DNA of 64,000 nt from Tigriopus japonicus (Eukaryota > Arthropoda > Copepoda > Harpacticoida > Harpacticidae), in the NCBI GenBank assembly GCA_010645155.1, contig JAAGOF010000249.1, positions 187,486-251,485 on the forward strand. Reading direction: 5' to 3'. The notes under the pieces were generated by a model. It was not told the DNA's origin. It worked only from the letters and a program-made list of their open reading frames with translations, and ran no database searches. A program made the position numbers and the translations under genes. Below are positions 56,282 through 64,000 of the stretch, one piece after another; the first letter of the stretch is position 1; the number at the start of each line of letters is the position of its first letter.

Positions 56282-57934
56282 TTAAATAGGCATTGGGTTG
56301 GCATTCTTAAAAATTCTCAAGCGCCGATATTTACAAAATAGCACACCAATCATGAGTACAAAACAAACAACTGATGCGGAAGAGGCATAGTAGGGCATGT
56401 GATTCCATAAAGATAGAGGAGGAAATATCATTGCCGGGTCATGGATAATAACCGGGACTGTTTTGTTGAAAGCTTTTATGAGTCTACTTTTGGGAAATGA
56501 GAGTTGCAGATCAGGTAAAGAAATATTGGGAAAAGAGGGGGTGTAGACAGAGACTCGTGAAGCAATTAAGAATTGGGGTCGAATAGTTAAGTAATCATTG
56601 ATTCCCGCACAATTTGGGGGCACTTGGACAATACGTATGCCTTTAAAAGAAAGATGAGAAACGACTTTGTTGAAACACACTATTCTTAGTACATCTGCCT
56701 CTGGATGATAAACCAAGAAATTTCTTGTGCTTAGTTCCCACGCATGAGACTTCAATGGAACTGATTTTAACTTGCAAAAGGATAAAACATCGGATATATT
56801 TCGTTGATATACCGCTAAGTCACATCCTGCTAGTCTCTGTGCTTTGATAATAAGCGGACTTTTACAAACTGTAAATATTGCAAATTTAACGCATAAATCA
56901 CACTGCGTACTAAAATAGGTGAGAGAGAGATTTCTCAGGGCTAAACCGGACTCTGACATTACTGGATAAAATAGCTGGTTATTTTGTCCTGCGATAGGAA
57001 GTCCATTATATTCAAATAACTCAAATTCTTCAGATTTGGATATAACCGGTAGGTGGATGGCAATTCTGATGGTGCCGTTTTGAAAAACGAGATAACTGTG
57101 CTTACAGGATAAAACATCTAAAACAGTGGTAGGTGCCAATTGATAGGTTTTGAGAGAAGCTTGAAGTTGGAGATGTGCGAGTTTCTCCAAAATTATTCGA
57201 CCAGGAAAAAGTTGTGGAGATAAATTGTCTGATAATATTAACGTTGAGATAACCTCCATGATACGGATGGCTTGCTGAGCGGCGTATGTTGCCATAACAA
57301 AGAGCGAAACAAAAACGCTGACTTTGTGAGCATTAATTTCGGCCAGACTGATCTGGTCATTGAGTACTTCCCTGAGTCGTTCAATGTTCATCCCTTGAAG
57401 CTTCAGGGTGTGCTCAGATCCACGAACGACTTGTATAAGATGCTCCTGATTTTTGAGAAGCTGGAGATCGCTTTGCGAAGTTCCATGCGAATCTCCAAAG
57501 ATATATCCTCCTACCCCAGCAGCAAGAGTTGCTAGGGCCATGCCCACGAAAAGTTGACGTTTGGTTCGCTCTGGGGCTGGCACTTTCAGGACGTGTAAGA
57601 GGTTTGTTAGTTGGGTTTGGCTATTGGCACAGGACTGATTTGCCACGTGTAACGTATGGGCCACGGAAAAGATCTGTTCATTGTTGGGCACCGTAAAGGT
57701 AGTGTTGAACCAATTGAATAAGCGGCATATTGCTGACAGATCTCCGTAAAGACGGGTCAAATCAAGCTCGCAAACTAGATCTGCTACTCCCGCTTGAGGA
57801 TAAACAGTCCCCAAGTGGTTGAACAAGGGATAATTTCTTGACGTTGAGAAATAGCGTTCTTGGAAGACCAAAAGCTTTGCACTCTCACAATAGAGAAGTA
57901 TTTGAAACACGCAAATCGGAACTGATAGTCTCAT
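56282..57934 (-). CDS. env: Envelope-like fusion glycoprotein (env)
   Basis: 550 residues. N-terminal signal-like segment; a furin-type site RTKR at residues 123-126 followed by a hydrophobic Gly/Ala-rich stretch (about 127-147) that looks like a fusion peptide; one membrane span near the C-terminus (about 515-537) followed by a short basic tail. This layout is shared with Env proteins of insect errantiviruses, which resemble baculovirus F proteins. The start codon overlaps the pol stop (ATGA, 57934-57931); in related elements env is made from a spliced mRNA. The frame is intact, which suggests recent activity or recent insertion. Whether it still works cannot be judged from sequence. Confidence 0.88.
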   Translation of the reverse strand: MRLSVPICVFQILLYCESAKLLVFQERYFSTSRNYPLFNHLGTVYPQAGVADLVCELDLTRLYGDLSAICRLFNWFNTTFTVPNNEQIFSVAHTLHVANQSCANSQTQLTNLLHVLKVPAPERTKRQLFVGMALATLAAGVGGYIFGDSHGTSQSDLQLLKNQEHLIQVVRGSEHTLKLQGMNIERLREVLNDQISLAEINAHKVSVFVSLFVMATYAAQQAIRIMEVISTLILSDNLSPQLFPGRIILEKLAHLQLQASLKTYQLAPTTVLDVLSCKHSYLVFQNGTIRIAIHLPVISKSEEFELFEYNGLPIAGQNNQLFYPVMSESGLALRNLSLTYFSTQCDLCVKFAIFTVCKSPLIIKAQRLAGCDLAVYQRNISDVLSFCKLKSVPLKSHAWELSTRNFLVYHPEADVLRIVCFNKVVSHLSFKGIRIVQVPPNCAGINDYLTIRPQFLIASRVSVYTPSFPNISLPDLQLSFPKSRLIKAFNKTVPVIIHDPAMIFPPLSLWNHMPYYASSASVVCFVLMIGVLFCKYRRLRIFKNANPMPI

Positions 57935-60900
57935 GATTTCGGTTCTTTCCTGTTGTAAGCCTTATACTCAAGTGGCCGTTTTGGTAGCGGTATGTCTTTG
58001 ATATTAGTAGTAGATGCACTTGACCGAGTAAGACGAGGGCCTAACAACTCATCTGCGAGGCAAGTTGGTTCGTGGCTTCTAGGATTCGTGGTGTGTGATA
58101 TATTCTTTGCAAGAGAGCTTGATTTACGCGTACGGAAATGGAGGAGAGAGTCAGATATTCTCTTGAAAGGAGATTTTTGAATTGCACCAGTGGATGGCGA
58201 TAACAGGGGTACGGTACTGGAAGTGTCATGCCCGTCAGATTGTGGGTGATGCATTTCGCTCCCTTGGGGGCAATCTTGCTCTTGGTCACTGACCGTGTCC
58301 GAGTCTCTGTTCGACCCGCTTGGTCTTGGTGCTCTCTGACTCTCACCTTGAGACGTTGAAGGTAGAGGAAGATCGGTAGATTCTTCCTGACCGGTATCTT
58401 CATCGCTTGAACTAATTTCGAGATTAGAGCTTCTCCTTCGAGAACAATAAGGGGCGTATTTGGTATTTGAGACTCGACCTGTGCTTCGCTTGCAAATTTC
58501 TTTAGGAATGTGTGTGCTTTCTTCCATTCCCGACTTTAGTATTGCTGGTTTCACCCTATTTTGATGAACGAGGAATTCTTTGCCATTGTGGGAATATTTA
58601 ATATTGGTGTCGTCTGATGACACAACTACAAAGGGGCCCTGATAGAGGGGTTGCAATTTCGCATTCTTGAATTTTTGGAGCGGTTTCGTCCGTAGGTAAA
58701 TATAATTACCGGGCTCATATTTCTGCTGTGACGTTTGATACTGTCGATTGTAGTTTTTCTCGTATACCATTTTATATTGAAGGTTATTTTCTCCGGCAAT
58801 TTTGCGACATTGGTGCAAACGAGACAAATGATCTCTGTTTCCTGAGTAATCTATAAAAGATTCTTTGCCAAAAAAGGGCATGTTGCAATCAAATCCAAAA
58901 GTAAGATGAAATGGAGACATTTTTGTTGCCTTTGAGACTGAAGTATTATAACTAAATTGTAGATATGGGATATAAGCCTCCCAATCAAGGAAAGGAGGTT
59001 CCAGAACTGATTGGAGATACCTTTTCATAACTTTGTTGAACAGTTCTGCTCTACTGTTGCTTTCCGGGTGATATGCACTACTCGTTTTGTGCAGATAATT
59101 CAGTTGGGTTTTGAGTTCCGTCATAAAAGAATTGACAAACTCCTTCCCATTATCTGAAATAATCAAATGGGGTGTTGAAAACCTCAGAACCCATTTTTCA
59201 AAAAAGGCTTGGGCAACAGTTTTGCCCTCCTTATTTTCGATCGCAGCCAATTCGACATACTTAGAAAAAGCGTCCGTCATGACGAGAACATATTTCTTTC
59301 CTTTCTCAGAGGTTATCAGGGGGCCAAAGAGGTCAATGTGCACTCGATGATTGGGACTAGGTGGCTGGCTGAGGGGTTTGAGACCCACTTTCGGGGGGTG
59401 ATTGTACGGACGGGTTACTTGGCAAGTTGTGCAAGACTTAATGTGCTCTGAGATATCCCTTGCCATGGACGGCCAAAAATACTGAGCGATAATTCGTTCA
59501 TGTGTTTTATAAATACCCATATGCCCTCCAGCTAAGCTGTTGTGAGCAGCCATTAGGATTTGCCCTTGTATCGCCTGAGGGGCGAAAATTGCTCGCTTCT
59601 GTCTACCCGAATAGAGGAGAATATTGTTTTCAAGTTTGAGATTACGGCTCAGTTTTTGAAAATTTGCAGAGTCATTGTTTCCATGAGTCAAATCATGTTT
59701 AAGCTTTGAAATTAAGGGGTCTTGATCTTGCATATCCACTAAAGTTTCATTCGGTATATCGATTGATGAAATTGGATTTCTGGATAAGAAGTCAGGTACT
59801 GGATGGTCCTTACCAGGCTTATAATGAATGGTGAAAGAATATTCGAGCATTAATTGTTGTAGTCTATTTAGAGTCTTTGTGTGAACTTTTGATAGCTTCT
59901 CCAAAGGTTTGTGGTCGGTAAATAAGTCAAAATGCTTACCACGCAAGTATACATCAAAGTGTGATATCCCAAAACAAGCCGCTTGTAATTCAAGCAGGTA
60001 AATAGAGTAGTTCTTCTCATGGGCACTGAGCCCTCGACTGGCAAAACCGATGGGTTTTGGCACACCATTTTTGTCGGTTTGAATTAAACACGCACCTAGT
60101 CCTCCTGGGTGCTCTTCAGACCCCAAAGCAGCATCGACAAGGAGAGAATATTCTAAAGACGGATCTGGATATGTGAGGACTGGTGGAGAAATGAGACTAG
60201 CTTTCAATTTTTTAAACGCAGATAGTGCTTTAGGAGGTAAACTACCGCCTGCCCATTCGGAATCCTTACGAGTAAGCTGAGTCAAACTTTGGGAGAGTAG
60301 ACTAAAGTTAGGCACCGAAGCTCGAAAATAATTGCATACGCCAATAAATTCTCGGATTGATCTAACACTCGAAGGGGGTGGAAAGTCCCTAATAGTCTTT
60401 GTTTTATCAAGACCAGGTAAAATGCCTTGGTCTGACAGAGTAAAACCCAAATATGATACCTTTGGTTGGCCAAAGCTACATTTGCTGAGATTAAGCTTGA
60501 GCTTGTTTGCTCGCAGTCTATTAAATACATGCTGCAGTTCCTTAAATTGCGATTCGTGATCTTGGGAGTGACACAAGATATCATCCTGATATGTTATACA
60601 CGTTAAACCTCTCATGATGAAATCCATGAGTCTGCCGAAACTGGCAGGACAACCCTTTAATCCGAATGGGGAGACTAACCATTCAAAACTTCCAATTCCT
60701 GGAATGGTGAAACTGGTATATGGCCTTGAAGCTTTGTCTAAAGGCATTTGCCAATATCCTGAAGTAAGATCGAGAGAACTAAAAACTTTACTTCGTGCCC
60801 GTCCTAGAGCGTCAATACAATCTTGGACCTCGCGTCCACTATATTTATCAACATGCGACTTATCATTGAGAGCCCGAAAATCTAAAACCGGCCTGAGTGT

Positions 60901-62028
60901 TCCATCCTTCTTGGCTACACAAAAAATTGGGCTATTATAACGAGATTTAGATGGTGCAACAACACCTTGGCTCAACCAGTTATTGACATGATCGATAAGA
61001 ATTGAACGGTGCTGTTCGGGGATGCGGAATTGCTTTACATATACAGGATCATCTTCTTTCAATGATATTTTGTGTTCAAAGGCGTCAGTTAGCCCTAAAT
61101 CTGATTTGCCATGGCTGAAGACATCATGATTTAAAGTAATGAGAGAGATGTACTTATCTATTATTTTTTGTGGTTCATGTTCGAATTTGCTCTTCAAAAT
61201 GTCCCTCAGGTATTTTGCTTTGACATGGGAAGGTCCACTGGAAATTGGTGGAGAGGATGCGGGAGTTTCTTCTGTGTTGAGAATCAACTCGGAGACAGAG
61301 GACGCTTTGACCCGCTCGATGCTTCCCAAATAAGTCTGTCTAGGGACGACAGTGTCTACGTCTAGTGGGTTATCGACCATCACAACTGCTTGTCCGGATT
61401 CGTTAAGGTTTAAAAGACCAGGATGACCACCAATCGGGAGGGTAGTGGTTTGGATATGAGAAATGGCAAGTCCTGCCCCATGTCCACGAAGACCAGGCTT
61501 GATATTGGCTTGGACCGGTATGGCTTTAGAGGAGTTGGCTGGGATTGTAATCTCCCTGCGACTGAGTATGGCTCCGACTTCCCATGATGACGTATTGAGT
61601 CTATTGCTTACGTCCCAGTATAATTCGTTGGAGTTAGCATTAAAACTCAGGCCATGTTCTTTCTGAAAGTCATGGCCCAGGATAAGGTCTGAACAAACAT
61701 TTGCCAGAAGATAGAATTTGTTACAGAGCGTCCTTCCCATAAGAGAAATAGTCAAAATATACACGCCGCGACACTCCAAACGGTTTCTTCCAATGCCACA
61801 GAGGGGCTTGTTAATAGGGATACTCTCAGGACGCAGATGTAGAGGAATGCGCAAAAAGGCTCTCTCGCTGATAACGGATACGGATGCACCAGTGTCATAG
61901 AGTCCACGAAGTTTGTGACCCCCCGGCAGGGTACACTCTGTCCCTGGGCGTGAGTCTAGGCATGGTGAAAAGACTGAACTTATAATTGGCGATAAATTTG
62001 AAGAGAATGATGGGGTAGACGGGATCAC
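57931..62028 (-). CDS. pol: Pol polyprotein (protease, RT, RNase H, integrase)
   Basis: 1,365 codons without a stop. Protease motif DTGA at 45-48. RT with LDLTSGYWQ, the active site YQDD at about 480-483, and FGLKGCPASF. RNase H with FTDHKPLEKL. Integrase with an HHCC zinc motif (HNSLAGGHMG... CTTCQ), then D (HIDLFGP), D (SDNGKEF) and E (RAELFNK) with the usual spacing. A Ser/Pro-rich acidic region (about 1200-1300) precedes the C-terminus. The frame lies -1 relative to gag and is open from just upstream of the gag stop (the listed start is a GTG), so expression as a Gag-Pol product by -1 frameshifting is likely. No canonical slippery heptamer was identified in the overlap of about 36 bases. 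Confidence 0.95.
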   Translation of the reverse strand: MIPSTPSFSSNLSPIISSVFSPCLDSRPGTECTLPGGHKLRGLYDTGASVSVISERAFLRIPLHLRPESIPINKPLCGIGRNRLECRGVYILTISLMGRTLCNKFYLLANVCSDLILGHDFQKEHGLSFNANSNELYWDVSNRLNTSSWEVGAILSRREITIPANSSKAIPVQANIKPGLRGHGAGLAISHIQTTTLPIGGHPGLLNLNESGQAVVMVDNPLDVDTVVPRQTYLGSIERVKASSVSELILNTEETPASSPPISSGPSHVKAKYLRDILKSKFEHEPQKIIDKYISLITLNHDVFSHGKSDLGLTDAFEHKISLKEDDPVYVKQFRIPEQHRSILIDHVNNWLSQGVVAPSKSRYNSPIFCVAKKDGTLRPVLDFRALNDKSHVDKYSGREVQDCIDALGRARSKVFSSLDLTSGYWQMPLDKASRPYTSFTIPGIGSFEWLVSPFGLKGCPASFGRLMDFIMRGLTCITYQDDILCHSQDHESQFKELQHVFNRLRANKLKLNLSKCSFGQPKVSYLGFTLSDQGILPGLDKTKTIRDFPPPSSVRSIREFIGVCNYFRASVPNFSLLSQSLTQLTRKDSEWAGGSLPPKALSAFKKLKASLISPPVLTYPDPSLEYSLLVDAALGSEEHPGGLGACLIQTDKNGVPKPIGFASRGLSAHEKNYSIYLLELQAACFGISHFDVYLRGKHFDLFTDHKPLEKLSKVHTKTLNRLQQLMLEYSFTIHYKPGKDHPVPDFLSRNPISSIDIPNETLVDMQDQDPLISKLKHDLTHGNNDSANFQKLSRNLKLENNILLYSGRQKRAIFAPQAIQGQILMAAHNSLAGGHMGIYKTHERIIAQYFWPSMARDISEHIKSCTTCQVTRPYNHPPKVGLKPLSQPPSPNHRVHIDLFGPLITSEKGKKYVLVMTDAFSKYVELAAIENKEGKTVAQAFFEKWVLRFSTPHLIISDNGKEFVNSFMTELKTQLNYLHKTSSAYHPESNSRAELFNKVMKRYLQSVLEPPFLDWEAYIPYLQFSYNTSVSKATKMSPFHLTFGFDCNMPFFGKESFIDYSGNRDHLSRLHQCRKIAGENNLQYKMVYEKNYNRQYQTSQQKYEPGNYIYLRTKPLQKFKNAKLQPLYQGPFVVVSSDDTNIKYSHNGKEFLVHQNRVKPAILKSGMEESTHIPKEICKRSTGRVSNTKYAPYCSRRRSSNLEISSSDEDTGQEESTDLPLPSTSQGESQRAPRPSGSNRDSDTVSDQEQDCPQGSEMHHPQSDGHDTSSTVPLLSPSTGAIQKSPFKRISDSLLHFRTRKSSSLAKNISHTTNPRSHEPTCLADELLGPRLTRSSASTTNIKDIPLPKRPLEYKAYNRKEPKS

Positions 62029-62048
62029 GTATTGACGTGATCCACCAT

Positions 62049-63335
62049 CTAATTTGACTTTTGATATGAATTGTAGAAAGACTCTTCAGAGATTGTCTCA
62101 ACTGGTTCTGTAACATTGTTATTGCGGATTCGAGAATTAAGAAGACCACTTCCTGGGCGAGGTGATCTGTCAAATTCGGCCTTTGACATAAATCGGTCAT
62201 TGACAGTCCATCGAAATTTGCCATCTTCTCGCTCCTTTGCCCTCTTTTTGCACTCATTGGCTTTATGGCCAACAATGCTACAAAAGAAGCATTTGACCAA
62301 CTGGTTACTGTCCCGTCTGCGGTCGAGGGCCACATTATTTTTGGAAGGAGGAGCTCTATTGACCCCACTTCGCATCTTGCGAATAAAGGCGATTTCGTCA
62401 AAGGTTAGTTGTTCATCAATGGCTTTTTGTGTGAACGCTTGCGAAGGATCCTCAATCTCTGCAATAACATGTCTTCCCCTGGCTTGGATTTGGGCTTGTT
62501 CGGATAGGCGTGCCACTTGTACCATACCTCCAAGGTCCCGAGGGTCAGCTTTAGTAACATCTTTAAGCAAATCATCCCTCAGTCCCAAGCAGAAAAATGC
62601 TGCCATGTGGAAATCAAGTACTACTTTGGTCACTTTTTTTCGATGAATCTTTTCGCCCGCTGTTTCACTGAGCCAATCCTCTCCAGTGAACTCGTCTTCT
62701 AAGCCCTCGACCAGTTTCTTGTATTCCACTTGGATACGATTTAGATATGGAGAAACCATTTCACTTGGCTTTTGACTGAAAGAACGAAGAATATCAACCT
62801 TGTCGCTTGCGTTGACAAAGGTTGCGAATTCCTCCAGAAGTTTTGGTTTTAGAGTTAACCATGCCCCCATCCAGGAGGCGTCCGAGTGGTTAGTATACCA
62901 GGTTCCAGCCGGAGTCCCGGGTTCCAACATTAATTGGGCATACGATGCTGATTTTTCATCACTCCAATTGTTCGCCTTGGAGATGATGTCCACGCGACGA
63001 ACCCAATCGCGGACAGTATATACTTCCTGTACTTGCCCTTTTGAACCATGATACTTTTCGTTCAACCGATGGCCTGAGTACGGAGGTACGCGAAAAAGAT
63101 TTTTCGGCGATGTCACCTGGTTATCGTCCTCGTGTTCACCAGCCATCATAGAAAAAGAAAACTCGCCCTCCAGCAAATGGGGATCTCTATCAAGAGATTC
63201 AAGCAAGAGATCTCGTTGTACAAGGGATCGTCTATACTGCCGACGTGCCCGTTGTAATTGTCTTTGGGAAGGTGTTCCAGTTAATTCTGAATAACCAGAA
63301 TCCCTTCCTGCCATAAAAGGGCGTGCACGAAACAC
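62049..63335 (-). CDS. gag: Gag polyprotein
   Basis: 428 residues. N-terminal Arg-rich segment, a central helical capsid-like region, then a single zinc knuckle CFFCSIVGHKANEC (about residues 349-362, CX2CX4HX4C) and a basic tail. Stops at 62049 shortly before the pol frame opens. No break seen. Confidence 0.9.
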   Translation of the reverse strand: MFRARPFMAGRDSGYSELTGTPSQRQLQRARRQYRRSLVQRDLLLESLDRDPHLLEGEFSFSMMAGEHEDDNQVTSPKNLFRVPPYSGHRLNEKYHGSKGQVQEVYTVRDWVRRVDIISKANNWSDEKSASYAQLMLEPGTPAGTWYTNHSDASWMGAWLTLKPKLLEEFATFVNASDKVDILRSFSQKPSEMVSPYLNRIQVEYKKLVEGLEDEFTGEDWLSETAGEKIHRKKVTKVVLDFHMAAFFCLGLRDDLLKDVTKADPRDLGGMVQVARLSEQAQIQARGRHVIAEIEDPSQAFTQKAIDEQLTFDEIAFIRKMRSGVNRAPPSKNNVALDRRRDSNQLVKCFFCSIVGHKANECKKRAKEREDGKFRWTVNDRFMSKAEFDRSPRPGSGLLNSRIRNNNVTEPVETISEESFYNSYQKSN

Positions 63336-63367
63336 AAATGAAACACAACTAGAAGCGCTGCCATCAG

Positions 63368-63499
63368 TGTTATAAATTGAGGTGCTTCCGATACGAAGGT
63401 TCGAATGAGACTGCTTTATTTTCTAGGAGGGACGGCGGGGACGGCACACAAGAATATTTGAGTTGGCGAGGTTTCGTGAATATATACAGTTTCATAATA
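63368..63499 (-). repeat. 5' LTR of the env-bearing element
   Basis: 132 bases; equals the other LTR plus a 9-base tandem duplication around 63430-63447. Confidence 0.95.
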
Positions 63500-63503
63500 G
63501 TTC

Positions 63504-63767
63504 AATTTGTTGCCTATTTGCCTTCGTCGGGAATATGTAGGAGCTGATCCTCTAACAGCATTTAAGGCAGGATTGGACAAATTCTTAAGTACTATTCCTG
63601 ACCAACCCACTATACAAGGGTTGTATAGATCTGCCAACAGTAACTCATTGGTAGATCAAATTTCTTATAAACATTAAATATTGAAACTATAATAATGATT
63701 AACTCTCTTTACAGGGAATCCCATTCCTTGTAGCGGTATTGAAAAATCCGCCCCCCCCCCAAAAAAA
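63504..63767 (+). mobile_element. LINE 3' fragment (copy 3), right part
   Basis: Continues the LINE from AATTTGTTGCCTATTTGCC through the stop near 63677, the 3' UTR (AATCCCATTCCTTGTAGCGG) and a C-run followed by an A-run. Confidence 0.9.
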
Positions 63768-63774
63768 AAAATAC

Positions 63775-63930
63775 ATGGGCTAAAAATGTAATTAATTACA
63801 ATTCCAATTACATGGCCTAAAATGAAATTAATTACAATTCCAATTACTTGGCCCAAATTGTATTAAATTACAATTACATGTAATTGTAATTAATTTATAC
63901 GTAATTGTAATTGCAATTACAATTACTCCC
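63775..63930. repeat. Satellite segment right of the nested elements
   Basis: ATGTAATTAATTACAATTCC units as at 55745-55860, then decaying into TAATTGTAATT-rich sequence. Confidence 0.8.
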
Positions 63931-64000
63931 CAACCCTGAAAATATGGATGCACTGCATCGATCATCTTAGAAATGCTTCGTTTTGTTTTGTTTTTGTTTT

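Larger units (their letters stand above)
56011..63499 (-). mobile_element. Env-bearing Ty3/gypsy-like retroelement, apparently intact
   Basis: 7,489 bases on the minus strand with gag, pol and env as three uninterrupted ORFs. LTRs lie at 56011-56133 and 63368-63499; they are identical except for a 9-base tandem duplication (GGGACGGCG type) in the latter. A 4-base target duplication GTTC lies at 56007-56010 and 63500-63503, confirmed by the undisrupted LINE copies elsewhere. In element orientation a TGGCAGCG primer-site-like sequence follows the 5' LTR, and a purine tract AAGGGAGGGA precedes the 3' LTR. The gene order and env make it errantivirus-like. The LTR ends (TATTAT...ATAACA on the minus strand) are slightly non-standard. 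Confidence 0.95.

Noticed and set aside
57992..58403. Frames on both strands over the pol 3' region
   Set aside because: Shadows of the pol ORF, which is longer and carries the domain content.
1..64000. CRISPR arrays, operons, tRNA and rRNA genes
   Set aside because: The window is eukaryotic; the tandem arrays are satellites without spacer structure, and no tRNA B-box with a matching acceptor stem or rRNA core was recognised by eye.

Overview
The window is eukaryotic and most likely from a crustacean, probably a copepod. The evidence is spliced genes with GT-AG introns, an RR-1 chitin-binding cuticle protein, a trypsin-like protease carrying a fibronectin-II-like insert, arthropod-type retroelements and (TTAGG)n-like telomeric words. 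The species cannot be fixed from the sequence alone. Exon models were built by eye from reading frames, splice-site motifs and phase continuity.

Layout. 1-602 (-): 5' exons of an unrecognised gene leaving the left edge. 884-2177 (-): ribosomal protein L14 (eL14), three exons, first intron directly after the ATG. 2.2-8.4 kb: no supported gene. 8589-9713 (+): cuticle protein. 10247-12720 (+): secreted trypsin-like protease with an FN2-like insert. 12.7-16.7 kb: nothing supported. 16751-35895 (+): a seven-exon gene for a protein of about 4,180 residues made almost wholly of tandem helical repeats, with one exon of 10,783 bases. A Ty3/gypsy-like LTR element (30121-34979) sits in its fourth intron, 25 bases before the 3' splice site. 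36210-39164 (-): a DUSP15/DUSP22-like phosphatase, convergent with the giant gene; its first exon was not found. 41-56 kb: mostly repeats (two hAT-type MITEs, LINE 3' fragments, a partial LTR, two tandem arrays, an inverted repeat), with a single-C2 copine-like gene (50306-50719, -) and a weak two-exon model (48192-48518, -). 56011-63499 (-): an apparently intact env-bearing LTR retroelement with gag, pol and env, nested in a LINE fragment that is itself nested in an AT-rich satellite.

The strongest candidate for something undescribed is the giant repeat protein. Its C-terminal two thirds hold 28 units of about 80 residues, alternating between two subtypes, so the true period is about 160 residues. 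It has no visible signal peptide or membrane segment. It is probably an intracellular scaffold or filament-like protein; that role is inference.

A second theme is transposon effect on splicing. The LTR element displaced the likely branch point of the giant gene's fourth intron, and its own LTR end carries a CTAAC at a usable distance. A LINE 3' tail lies about 20 bases from the acceptor of the phosphatase's exon 2. The protease gene has a probable GC-AG intron and a weak donor that can pair with an inverted copy of the exon end.
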